From contig CAIMMA010000187.1 in NCBI GenBank assembly GCA_903842475.1, positions 1 through 14,579 of the forward strand: a stretch of 14,579 bases of DNA. Direction: 5' to 3'. The position numbers and the translations under genes were made by a program. Under the pieces are notes generated by a model. That model ran no database searches. It was not told the origin of the DNA and saw nothing but the letters and a program-made list of their open reading frames with translations. Shown here piece after piece: positions 1 to 6,448 of this stretch; within the stretch, counting starts at the first letter, position 1; each line of letters starts with the position of its first letter. This DNA comes from an uncultured bacterium (GTDB taxonomy: Bacteria; Desulfobacterota; Desulfobulbia; Desulfobulbales; Desulfobulbaceae).

Positions 1-228
1 CTGCCCCAATTCGTTGACCCGGCAGCGACCTCCCCGCTCGGGCAACTCCTTGTCCTGAGCGCTCTCTTTATGGTGATGACTTTGGCAGTCTTTGTCATCT
101 ATGGCTTCCTGGCGCATGCCTTTCGCAAAACAGTTATCGAATCCCCGCGTGTGCAAGCTTTGATCCGCCGCAGTTTTGCAGCTGCGTTCGCCGGACTTGC
201 CGCAGACCTCGCCATCACCAACCGATAG
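1..228 (+). CDS. LysE/RhtB-family amino-acid exporter, C-terminal part (5' end outside window)
   Basis: The frame is open from base 1 and ends at TAG 226-228, giving 75 residues that begin LPQFVDP. That motif, followed by a long hydrophobic helix (about residues 17-37, LVLSALFMVMTLAVFVIYGF), a short basic loop and a second hydrophobic stretch near the end (AAAFAGLAADLAI), is what the last third of LysE/RhtB translocators looks like: the P-Q-F-x-(D/N)-P turn sits between transmembrane segments in that family. Such proteins are inner-membrane exporters of amino acids or their analogues, normally about 200-210 residues, so roughly two thirds is missing to the left. The substrate cannot be told from this part. 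No clear intrinsic terminator follows the stop. Confidence 0.72.
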   Translation: MPQFVDPAATSPLGQLLVLSALFMVMTLAVFVIYGFLAHAFRKTVIESPRVQALIRRSFAAAFAGLAADLAITNR

Positions 229-435
229 CCCCCCCGTTTCTCGGCTCCCGTATGCCTCCTGCCAAAAAAACATACCCAGCCAGGGCATTCAACCAACGGG
301 TTTCATGCAGAAAAAGGGGTCATAAAGAAAGGGGGGTCAGGTCCTGCAGTCAAGCAAGCCAAGTACCGCACTATTTAAAGCGTGTCCGTAATGACCCTCC
401 CGGAAGGTCTATCAGTATAAAATTAAATCAAAATC

Positions 436-1353
436 CTATTTGAAATACTCCAGCACATATTTGAGGGCAGTGCCGAACATGATGCACACCAGCATCCATT
501 TGATCACCTTGGCGGGCACGAATTTCTGACAGCGAGCCCCCAGGTACATCCCGCCCATGCCGCCCAGGCCAAAGAGAATCCCCAGCAGCCAGTCCGGCGA
601 GACCGACACCTGCGGGTAGAACGGTGCCAGCGCGGTGTAAAAAACCACCCCGGCCACCGAGGTGACGCAGGTTCCCATCAGGGCCGCTCCGGCCACGGTG
701 TAGACCGGCAGGCCGAAAAAAGTCACCAGAAAGGGGGCGATGATCGCCCCGCCGCCGATCCCGTAGATCCCCCCCACGATGCCGACGATGAAACAGAGGG
801 TAAATATCCCAGGAGTCGAGACATTGAAGGTTTCCCCCTGGAAGGTATAGCCAAAGCTGCGCAGGGTGCGATGGGTGACCTTGACCGTGGCCGCGGGATT
901 ACCGTAACCAGCGCTTAACGGCCCTGCCGGGGTGTTCCCCTGGGCCTTGGCCGCATTGCCCTTGAGCAGATCCCGGAACATCTTGATGCCGATGTAAAGA
1001 ATGACCGCGGCGGCGAACAATTTAAAATTTCGGGGATCGCGCAGCCCGTTGACCCGGATGAAGGCGCCGATGAACACCCCTGGCAGGGTCCCGACCACCA
1101 CCGCCCAGGTCAGCGGCCAGACCATCCGCCCTTCCTTGCAATAGCGGTAGACGCCGGGAGGAATGGCCACAATATTGTACAGCTGATTGGTGGAGCTCAC
1201 CGAGGGACTGGTATAGCCGAGAAAGGACATCTGAAACGGCAGGAGGAGAAAGGCGCCGGAAATTCCGCCCATGGAGGTAAAAAAGGAGATAACAAAAGCA
1301 ACCAGCGGAGGAATCCAGAGTTCGACGGTGATGCCGGAAATAGGAAAAAGCAT
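436..1353 (-). CDS. TauE/SafE-family membrane permease (probable sulfite/sulfonate or related anion exporter)
   Basis: 305 residues from an ATG at 1353-1351 preceded at good distance by AAGGAG. The frame stays open further upstream to 1584, but the extra 77 residues are polar, resemble no family extension, and cross the promoter, so the shorter start is preferred. Two repeats of the TauE/SafE (DUF81) type are visible: TSMGGISGAFLLLPFQ near residues 27-41 and GGIYGIGGGAIIAPF near 194-208, each opening a group of hydrophobic helices, separated by a soluble loop of about 50 residues (about 130-180). The family moves small anions such as sulfite, sulfonates or carboxylates across the inner membrane. 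In a possible sulfur-metabolising organism a sulfur anion is plausible, but the substrate is inference. The gene stands alone, convergent with the exporter fragment on its left. Confidence 0.85.
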   Translation of the reverse strand: MLFPISGITVELWIPPLVAFVISFFTSMGGISGAFLLLPFQMSFLGYTSPSVSSTNQLYNIVAIPPGVYRYCKEGRMVWPLTWAVVVGTLPGVFIGAFIRVNGLRDPRNFKLFAAAVILYIGIKMFRDLLKGNAAKAQGNTPAGPLSAGYGNPAATVKVTHRTLRSFGYTFQGETFNVSTPGIFTLCFIVGIVGGIYGIGGGAIIAPFLVTFFGLPVYTVAGAALMGTCVTSVAGVVFYTALAPFYPQVSVSPDWLLGILFGLGGMGGMYLGARCQKFVPAKVIKWMLVCIMFGTALKYVLEYFK

Positions 1354-1413
1354 AAGCGGCTCCTTGAATCGTGGGGGTTGATTAGCAAGCACGATATAAT
1401 TTCTTTTCGTGTC

Positions 1414-1442
1414 AATATACCCGAAGCAATCAACGCCGTCAA
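1414..1442 (-). promoter_or_regulatory. Sigma70-like promoter for the TauE/SafE gene
   Basis: On the minus strand a -35 box TTGACG (1442-1437) and a -10 box TATATT (1419-1414) are separated by exactly 17 bases. Transcription would start near 1407 and give a leader of about 54 nt to the ATG at 1353. Both boxes are close to consensus and the spacing is ideal. The site also supports the shorter start for the permease, since the longer reading frame would run through the promoter. Confidence 0.5.
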
Positions 1443-1617
1443 TGTTGAGATTTGAGGATCTGGGGCAATGGCGCCGTTCTCTGCAAAACAACGACCGAAG
1501 CTCGCCAGCCGCAATGTAAACAAATTCCGATTGCGAATCCTCCCGTGCAGACCCGGAAGCGCTGGCAAGCCGAGAAAACGCCAAAAAAATGCCGGGAATT
1601 TACTGCGGAATATCGAC

Positions 1618-4089
1618 TCAGAGGGTTTCGAGATATTGCAGGTGGGCCAGCACCAGATTGATTTCGCCGTAGGAATACTCCTCGCCCAAGGCGGCTCTCA
1701 CCCCCTTGAGGGAGGCCAACGGCATGCCCTGGATTTTTTCTTCAATATCGCGCTGCCTGTCCTCGGCAATCAGGCCCGCGATGGCCAATTGTCCAGTTTT
1801 GATATAATAGGCCAGATGGCCTTCGATGGTCTGGCGCACCAACCCGCGAGCCTCGGCGATTTCATCGATCGTTTTCCCTTGCTCCAGTAATTCCATGCTG
1901 ATTTTTTTACTGTCCTCCCGGCGGACCACCCCCATGGTGTTCGCCGCGGCCGGAGTGAGGGCCGCGGTTTCCGGCAGGACAACGGTCTCAATGCCATGCT
2001 CGCGCCGGTATTCGGCCACCATGGCCACCAGTTCGCCGCCATATTTTTCGGCCAGGCGAGCGCCGATCCCCTTGATCTGTTTAAGGGCCGCCAGGGTGTC
2101 CGGCAAGTGGACCGCGATCTGCACCAGCGGTTTTTGGTGGAGGATATGGAAGGCAGGCACACCTTGGGCTTCAGCTTTTCTCGCTCGCCAGTCCCGCAGT
2201 TGCCCAAACAGTTCCGGATGGCCGACATCGGCCTCGGAGTACAGCGGGCCTGCGGTTTTTGCTGATTTCTTTTCGGTGGGGATGAAGGCCGCCGCCGAAA
2301 GTGCCCTGAGATACCGCGAAGGCGAGAAACCGTCCGCACAACTTTGCACCGCGGCCTGCTTGACCGCAGCCTCTTCCCTGACCAGTTTGAGGACATCGGT
2401 GATCTTCTTGCGGACTTCCTTGTTGTCGGTCTCCACCTCCAGGGTTTGCAGGCAAGGCAGGAGAATGGCCTGCAGCTTGTCACTGAAATAGCAGGAGGCC
2501 TTGGTCAGCCGTTCGAGGATGGCGTCATCGGTGGCCGGCAGGACGCGGTCGTTGAAGAGCCCCTGGAGCTGCCGCTTAAAATTATCGCCGACCTGACAGA
2601 TGTTCTCCAGGGTCTGTTGGCCAATCATAAAAATATCGCCGCTGGCCTGGAGGGCGATGATGCTGGCGTTGCCGCGGAGCAAACCGATCAACCATCCCAG
2701 AAGCCGCTGCAACTGGGAAAAATCGAAACACTCCAGCAGCAGTTGTTGCTGATAGCGAATTTGGGCCTGCGCCAGCCGCTCCGGGGTCGGCGGATTATGC
2801 TCGACCATGGTAACGAACTGGCGGACCGTCGCGTCGGTTTTGACGGCCTGGGGACGCAGCGGGGAACTGAGCACCAGCCCCTCGAAGGTGCGGCAACGGC
2901 TCAGCGCCACATACACCTGGCCAAAGGCAAAGGCATCCTGGGCGTCGATGACGGCCTTGTCAAAGGTGAGCCCCTGGCTTTTATGAATGGTGATGGCCCA
3001 GGCCGGCTTGAGGGGAACCTGCTTAAAGGTGCCGATAATCCGCTGCGAGATTTCGGTGGTCTCGGGATCAACGGTATATTCGATATTTTCCCAGCTGACC
3101 GGTCCGACCTCAATCGTTCCCGCCTCCCCCGGACAGGTCACTTCGACGGCCTCATCCGAAATTCCGGTAATTTTGCCGATCTTCCCATTGAAATACCGCT
3201 TTTCCGGGGTCATGTCATTGCGGACGAACATCACCTGCGCCCCGACCTTGAGCTCCAGGGTGGCGGCGTTGGGAAAGGCGTGCTCCGGAAAGACCCCCTC
3301 GACCTGGGCCTCGAAACTGCGGCTCCGGGCCGACAAGGTTCTGAGCTTGGCCGCATTGATGGTGTCCGCGCTCCGATTGTGGGTGCAGAGGGTAATATAC
3401 CCCTCGCTTTCCTGTGGCGAAAAATCGGGAAGATAACGAACATTAATCCGGGCAAGGGTCTCAGGGTCAAGCTGGTTGGTGCGGACCCGATTGAGAAGAT
3501 CGATAAAGCTGCTGTCCGCCTGTCGATAAATGCGCTTCAACTCGATGGAGACCAAATCGATCCGGCGCAGGGCCTGGCTACTGAAAAAATAAGGGGAATC
3601 ATAGAGCCCCCGCAGCAGTTGCCATTCGGCGTCCTTGACCACCGGCGACAACTGATGCAGATCGCCGATCATCAGCAGCTGCACCCCGCCAAACGGCAGC
3701 TCGCTGCGCCGGTAGCGCCGCAACACGCTGTCGACTCCGTCGAGCAGATCGGCCCTGACCATGCTGATCTCATCGATCACCAGGAGGTCGAGGCTCTTGA
3801 TAATGTTCTTCTTTTCCCTGCTGAACCGGTGCTGGGCGCTGTGCGCCTCGCTTCCGGGAACAAAGGGCCCAAAAGGTAACTGGAAAAAGGAATGCAGGGT
3901 CACGCCACCGGCATTGATGGCCGCAACGCCGGTTGGCGCGGCAACGACCAGCCGTTTGTGGGTCTGCTTTTTTATGGCATGGAGAAAGGTGGTCTTGCCG
4001 GTACCGGCCTTACCGGTGAGAAAAACCGTGCAGTTGGTTTGCTCGACAAAGGCTTCGGCCAACAGCAGTTCGGGGTTGGAGTCGTTCAT
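1618..4089 (-). CDS. Pif1/RecD2-like superfamily 1 DNA helicase with C-terminal HRDC and helix-turn-helix domains
   Basis: 823 residues if started at the ATG at 4089-4087 (MNDSNPELLL); an in-frame ATG at 4146 would add 19 residues of unlikely composition. The upstream RBS is weak (GGAA about 8 bases before). Helicase motifs in order: Walker A GKAGTGKTT (26-34), Walker B LLVIDEISMV (about 102-111), motif III GDLHQLSP (142-149), motif V-like IHKSQGLTFDKA (368-379) and motif VI VYVALSRCR (392-400). A long middle region is followed by an HRDC-like domain (about 626-696, with PAFHILHQKPLVQIA and IKGIGARLAEKYG) and a tail like the HTH_40 domain (about 731-811, ISMELLEQGKTIDEIAEARGL then RQTIEGHLAYYIKTGQL). 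HRDC and HTH_40 also occur at the end of RecQ helicases, where they bind DNA. The expected role is 5'-3' unwinding in repair or fork processing; the exact role is unknown. Confidence 0.9.
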   Translation of the reverse strand: MNDSNPELLLAEAFVEQTNCTVFLTGKAGTGKTTFLHAIKKQTHKRLVVAAPTGVAAINAGGVTLHSFFQLPFGPFVPGSEAHSAQHRFSREKKNIIKSLDLLVIDEISMVRADLLDGVDSVLRRYRRSELPFGGVQLLMIGDLHQLSPVVKDAEWQLLRGLYDSPYFFSSQALRRIDLVSIELKRIYRQADSSFIDLLNRVRTNQLDPETLARINVRYLPDFSPQESEGYITLCTHNRSADTINAAKLRTLSARSRSFEAQVEGVFPEHAFPNAATLELKVGAQVMFVRNDMTPEKRYFNGKIGKITGISDEAVEVTCPGEAGTIEVGPVSWENIEYTVDPETTEISQRIIGTFKQVPLKPAWAITIHKSQGLTFDKAVIDAQDAFAFGQVYVALSRCRTFEGLVLSSPLRPQAVKTDATVRQFVTMVEHNPPTPERLAQAQIRYQQQLLLECFDFSQLQRLLGWLIGLLRGNASIIALQASGDIFMIGQQTLENICQVGDNFKRQLQGLFNDRVLPATDDAILERLTKASCYFSDKLQAILLPCLQTLEVETDNKEVRKKITDVLKLVREEAAVKQAAVQSCADGFSPSRYLRALSAAAFIPTEKKSAKTAGPLYSEADVGHPELFGQLRDWRARKAEAQGVPAFHILHQKPLVQIAVHLPDTLAALKQIKGIGARLAEKYGGELVAMVAEYRREHGIETVVLPETAALTPAAANTMGVVRREDSKKISMELLEQGKTIDEIAEARGLVRQTIEGHLAYYIKTGQLAIAGLIAEDRQRDIEEKIQGMPLASLKGVRAALGEEYSYGEINLVLAHLQYLETL

Positions 4090-4911
4090 AGGACCATTCC
4101 GGGAACAAAAAAAGGAGGTTCCGGATAACCGGAGGAAATGAAGCACGGGCGAGTAAACGACACCTCCGTTTAACCGTCCGCACCGGAGAGTTCAATCCAG
4201 GCGGTTCGGCTGTTCAAGTCGGCTGGACCATGAAACAGGGCTTGCCGTAACGATCAGGCAAACACCTTGAAGCGATGCGCCGGCTTCTTCCCGAATATCT
4301 GGAGCAATTGCGGCAGGCGAAGTAAAGGCGGACCCGCGCCCCTACGATTTCCCGGCCCGATCGTTCTCGTCATTGCTGCAGCCCGAAAAAGCGTTGCCCT
4401 GCCCGGACGACTCTTGCAAAAACCGTTGCATCAGATGAATTTTTTATAAATAAAAGGCAGATACGTCAAGGGTATTCCATCAACCCCACACGGCCCGTGC
4501 GCCCCTGACAAGCAGTACCAGGGACTCCGCAGGTCACCGCACCCTGCGTACCGCGGGATATTCTCCTCTGAAAAATATCGCCCTCGTGCGCTTGCACCAG
4601 AGCCGGTGCGAGCGGTTCGTTGTGCAGCACCTTCCGCCAGCGGGGAAAGGAGACCGGCGTGGTGGATGGCGGCAACTGTTTATCTTTTGACTTTGTCATA
4701 ACGCCGATTTTAACCAGGTTTGCTGCAGGGCTCAAGGGATTTACTCCGACCTGGATCGTGCCGAGTCGAGGCGGAAAAATGCTGGTAACACCCTGGAGAC
4801 ATTAAAAATACAGGCGGTTTTTTAAAGGTTGACCGCGGCGAAGGATACCGGGTATGGTTTTCCATTATTTTCAACCTGTTGCTCGCAAGATTAACAGGCC
4901 TATTTATACTG
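4090..4911. other. Long non-coding or unrecognised stretch between helicase gene and cassette array
   Basis: About 820 bases with no convincing gene. An 89-codon frame on the minus strand (4466-4735), which could start at an ATG at 4699, has no clear RBS and no family I recognise. Short plus-strand frames around 4270-4440 look like random GC-rich coding-like sequence or old remnants. Small inverted repeats are visible: CTCCG/CGGAG around 4163-4187 and CACGG-C-CCGTG around 4486-4496. No tRNA or rRNA is seen. Composition shifts from GC-rich to more AT-rich in roughly the last 170 bases, which marks the approach to the accessory island. No integron integrase gene or remnant is recognisable here. 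Confidence 0.5.
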
Positions 4912-4917
4912 TTAGGC
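4911..4917 (+). other. Integron recombination core (R' type, GTTAGGC) at the left edge of the array
   Basis: GTTAGGC fits the integron core consensus GTTRRRY, in which recombination occurs between G and TT. It is the exact reverse complement of the R'' core GCCTAAC at 5448-5454, as expected when 4912-5504 is one cassette whose own R' was split on insertion. Just to the left lie interleaved repeats: TAACAG 4892-4897 with CTGTTA 4909-4914, GCCTA 4898-4902 with TAGGC 4913-4917, and CCTGTT 4875-4880 with AACAGG 4894-4899. Whether the left partner was an attI or a decayed attC cannot be decided. Confidence 0.6.
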
Positions 4918-4961
4918 GTCTTGATACGTAACACCATGTTAATTGAGAAAGGAGAGCACAA

Positions 4962-5132
4962 ATGAGTCTGCAACCTGGATGTGTCATAGAAAATAAGACT
5001 GAGAGAGAAGTTAGGTATGTTGACGATCAGCCAGTCCAGCATTGGAAACGAGAATGCAGCAGGGTGGCTGGCTGTGATGATCCAAGTTACAACACTGAAT
5101 GGACTTGTCGTCCTTGGGAGCGTGAGAGTTAA
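4962..5132 (+). CDS. Small cysteine-containing protein of unknown function (cassette gene 1a, 56 aa)
   Basis: An ATG at 4962 follows a good ribosome binding site (AAAGGAG, about 7 bases before) and opens a frame of 56 residues ending at TAA 5130-5132. The product starts MSLQPGCVIENKTEREVRYV and is soluble and hydrophilic, with four cysteines (7, 32, 38, 49), three tryptophans and an acidic/basic mix. The cysteine spacing could bind a metal or form disulfides, but no known zinc motif is evident. I do not recognise the family. The strong RBS, the placement at the head of a delimited integron cassette and the sense of the frame support a real gene although it is very short. Confidence 0.6.
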   Translation: MSLQPGCVIENKTEREVRYVDDQPVQHWKRECSRVAGCDDPSYNTEWTCRPWERES

Positions 5133-5209
5133 TATCGTTCACTCTAAACTGTGTTTTGGTGGACGAATATTCGTGCCATTTTTTAAAATATCCATACAGG
5201 AGTCTTGCG

Positions 5210-5404
5210 ATGTCTACGAATAAGAAAGAGGATGACCCGATCCTGAGTATGTTGAAAAGCCGTAGGGAGGAACAGGAAGAGATGGCTAAGCTTTCGCTCG
5301 AAATTCAAAAGAAACAGATCGAAAGCAAAAAAAAAATAATTGGCGTGCGCCTAGCTGCCGAGGAAGCTCGTCAGAAAAAGATAAGGGATTCTTGGCCAAA
5401 GTAA
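5210..5404 (+). CDS. Small charged coiled-coil protein of unknown function (cassette gene 1b, 64 aa)
   Basis: The ATG at 5210 has an AGGAG about 7 bases upstream; an earlier in-frame GTG at 5156 lacks such a site. The 64-residue product (MSTNKKEDDPILSMLKSRRE...) is very rich in K, E, R and Q. From about residue 10 to 60 it shows a helical, coiled-coil-like pattern (EEQEEMAKLSLEIQKKQI), with no hydrophobic segment and no cysteine. It sits 77 bases after the 56-aa gene and 43 bases before the attC core, inside the same cassette. A partner or antitoxin-like role for such a small charged helix is possible but is guesswork. Family not recognised. Confidence 0.6.
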   Translation: MSTNKKEDDPILSMLKSRREEQEEMAKLSLEIQKKQIESKKKIIGVRLAAEEARQKKIRDSWPK

Positions 5405-5447
5405 AGCTGATGGTCAGGATGAAGGGGCCTTGCAATAGCACAAGCTT

Positions 5448-5510
5448 GCCTAACATGGCGTTCGAGAGGGACGCGCCAAAAGCGGCGCGCCCCTCAACTT
5501 TACGTTAAAC
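5448..5510 (+). other. Integron attC recombination site (59-base element)
   Basis: The site has all attC parts. The R'' core is GCCTAAC (5448-5454, consensus RYYYAAC) and the R' core is GTTAAAC (5504-5510, consensus GTTRRRY). Between them lies an imperfect palindrome: GAGGGACGCGCC (5466-5477) pairs with GGCGCGCCCCTC (5484-5495) with one mismatch and a six-base loop, and GTT at 5460-5462 corresponds to AAC at about 5496-5498. The total of 63 bases is typical. Such sites fold as single strands and are recombined by an integron integrase. Known attC sites have extrahelical bases that fix orientation, and the unpaired left-arm bases here would serve that purpose. Confidence 0.85.
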
Positions 5511-6211
5511 TCAGAGAATTAGCATGATAATTTATTATGTAGTCGGAATCATTTTTTTGGCAGGAGTAATGGGTGGTTACGTCAATTTTGCGCTCGGGCG
5601 ATCTGCAAATTCAAAATTGCGAGATGCATGGTGGTCGGTGGTTATAGGTCTTGGTGCCGCATTCCTTGTTCCCCTATTCCTAAACACAATATCAAGCTCA
5701 TTACTGTCTGGTATCTTGGATGGAAGTTCAAAGCAAGCAGACGGGTTTGTTTTCTTTGGGTTTTGCTTGCTGGGTGCGATCGCTTCTAGGACGATGATTC
5801 AAACACTAACGCAAAAAGTACTTCGTACAGCTGAAGAAGCCAAACGAGAAGTCGAGAAGCTAAAAGAGGAAGTGGACCCAATTATCATCAAAGAGACAGA
5901 ACCGGAAATCAAGGAAACAGAACCAGAAATCACGGAACGATCGAGTGGAGGTGACCGTGTCCAAGGATATGGCCTCGTCGGAGAAGAACCGCCCAAGATT
6001 ATAAAAGTACTAGGAGGCAGTAAATATTCGAGACGTACCGTGCAGGGAATTCAAAAAGAAGCGAAAGTCCCGCTCGAAAAAGTCTACGAGCTATTGTCAT
6101 GGCTCCAAATGAATGGCCTTGCCGCTACGACGGGAGAACCAAACAATTATTGGAGCTTAACCGAGAAAGGTCGCAGTGTTTTTGCTAATACTATCAAAGA
6201 AGAGGCCTAAC
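5505..6211 (+). mobile_element. Integron gene cassette 2 (YLATT gene), right end damaged
   Basis: The cassette begins at the TT of GTTAAAC and its gene starts only 19 bases later, which is typical of cassettes. A candidate R'' core GCCTAAC (6205-6211) overlaps the gene's stop codon TAA. It is identical to the R'' of cassette 1 but does not perfectly match this cassette's own 5' end (GTTTAAC would be expected). The rest of the attC cannot be recognised with confidence because IS110-related sequence follows. The true right boundary is therefore unknown and the end given is that of the core. Confidence 0.5.
5524..6210 (+). CDS. YEATS-associated (YLATT-type) membrane protein with C-terminal winged helix
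   Basis: 228 residues. Three hydrophobic segments are seen at about 3-22 (YYVVGIIFLAGVMGGYVNFA), 36-60 (containing IGLGAAFLVPLFLN and TISSSLL) and 73-90 (GFVFFGFCLLGAIAS). They are followed by RTMIQTLTQKVL and a charged helix (about 98-118). This three-helix pattern with FLVPLFLNTISSSLL is what I recall of proteins named YEATS-associated helix-containing or YLATT, described beside prokaryotic YEATS proteins in nucleotide-centred conflict and signalling systems. A linker with two KETEPEI repeats (123-136) leads to a winged-helix-like domain (about 157-224, SRRTVQGIQKEAKVPLEKVYELLSWLQ, then YWSLTEKG). No YEATS or effector gene is adjacent. The RBS is weak. Family assignment is from memory of the motif; function is inference. 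Confidence 0.7.
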   Translation: MIIYYVVGIIFLAGVMGGYVNFALGRSANSKLRDAWWSVVIGLGAAFLVPLFLNTISSSLLSGILDGSSKQADGFVFFGFCLLGAIASRTMIQTLTQKVLRTAEEAKREVEKLKEEVDPIIIKETEPEIKETEPEITERSSGGDRVQGYGLVGEEPPKIIKVLGGSKYSRRTVQGIQKEAKVPLEKVYELLSWLQMNGLAATTGEPNNYWSLTEKGRSVFANTIKEEA

Positions 6212-6212
6212 A

Positions 6213-6402
6213 AATCAATAAACCTGTTTGAATGCATAAGTAAGGGAAAACGAAGAAACCTCCAGGTGGGTATAATGCATTAAGCAAAGTTGGGTCGAGA
6301 ACAAGCTCGCCCAGAATACACCACAAGGAGGTTTTATGAGCGCACATTACTTTATCGGGCTGGAAATTCACAAGAAGATGATTGCCTACTGTGTCAAAAC
6401 CT
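6213..6402 (+). mobile_element. Remnant of the 5' end of an IS110-family insertion sequence
   Basis: A non-coding leader of about 120 bases precedes a transposase start that breaks off after about 22 codons. The leader has a perfect -10 hexamer TATAAT (6271-6276), a stem GGG(T)CGAG / CTCGCCC (6292-6299 with 6306-6312), and AATGCAT at 6231-6237 and 6274-6280. In IS110-group elements the region left of the transposase gene encodes the structured guide (bridge) RNA, so part of one may remain here; that is inference from the family. The exact left end is unknown. No downstream part of the element is present. It abuts the attC core at 6205-6211. Confidence 0.5.
6336..6402 (+). pseudogene. IS110-family transposase, N-terminal fragment
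   Basis: An ATG at 6336 with a strong RBS (AAGGAGG, about 5 bases before) opens MSAHYFIGLEIHKKMIAYCVKT. This matches the start of IS110-family DEDD transposases, where YFIG(L/I)D(I/L)HKK carries the first catalytic aspartate. Here that position reads E (GLEIHKK), which may be a further sign of decay. Similarity ends around CVKT; the frame then runs through unrelated codons to TGA at 6450-6452, where it overlaps the ATG of the next gene. More than 90 percent of a normal 300-400 residue transposase is missing. Confidence 0.7.
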
Positions 6403-6448
6403 CAATCCCCAGCCGAAAGGCTACAAAGTATTATTTAAAGGGGGCCGT

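Larger units (their letters stand above)
4912..5504 (+). mobile_element. Integron gene cassette 1 (complete, two small genes plus attC)
   Basis: The unit starts at the TT of the GTTAGGC core and ends at the G of GTTAAAC (5504-5510). Its attC R'' core is perfectly complementary to its own 5' end joined to a G, so excision would rebuild a matched attC in the circle. It contains a 56-codon gene (4962-5132) and a 64-codon gene (5210-5404), both in the direction of attC, which is the usual cassette polarity. Two genes in one cassette is less common than one. A 12-base perfect palindrome, ACGAATATTCGT (5163-5174), lies between them, 35 bases before the second start; it could be chance. Confidence 0.7.

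Noticed and set aside
2344..3879. 511-codon plus-strand open frame
   Set aside because: It lies antisense within the helicase gene, which has all motifs; long antisense frames are common in GC-rich genes.
4466..4735. 89-codon minus-strand frame in the gap after the helicase gene
   Set aside because: No clear RBS at 4735 or 4699, no family recognised, and composition typical of a random frame in GC-rich DNA.
5163..5174. Perfect 12-base palindrome ACGAATATTCGT as an operator
   Set aside because: A few 12-base palindromes are expected by chance in a window this size; position before the 64-codon gene is suggestive but not enough.
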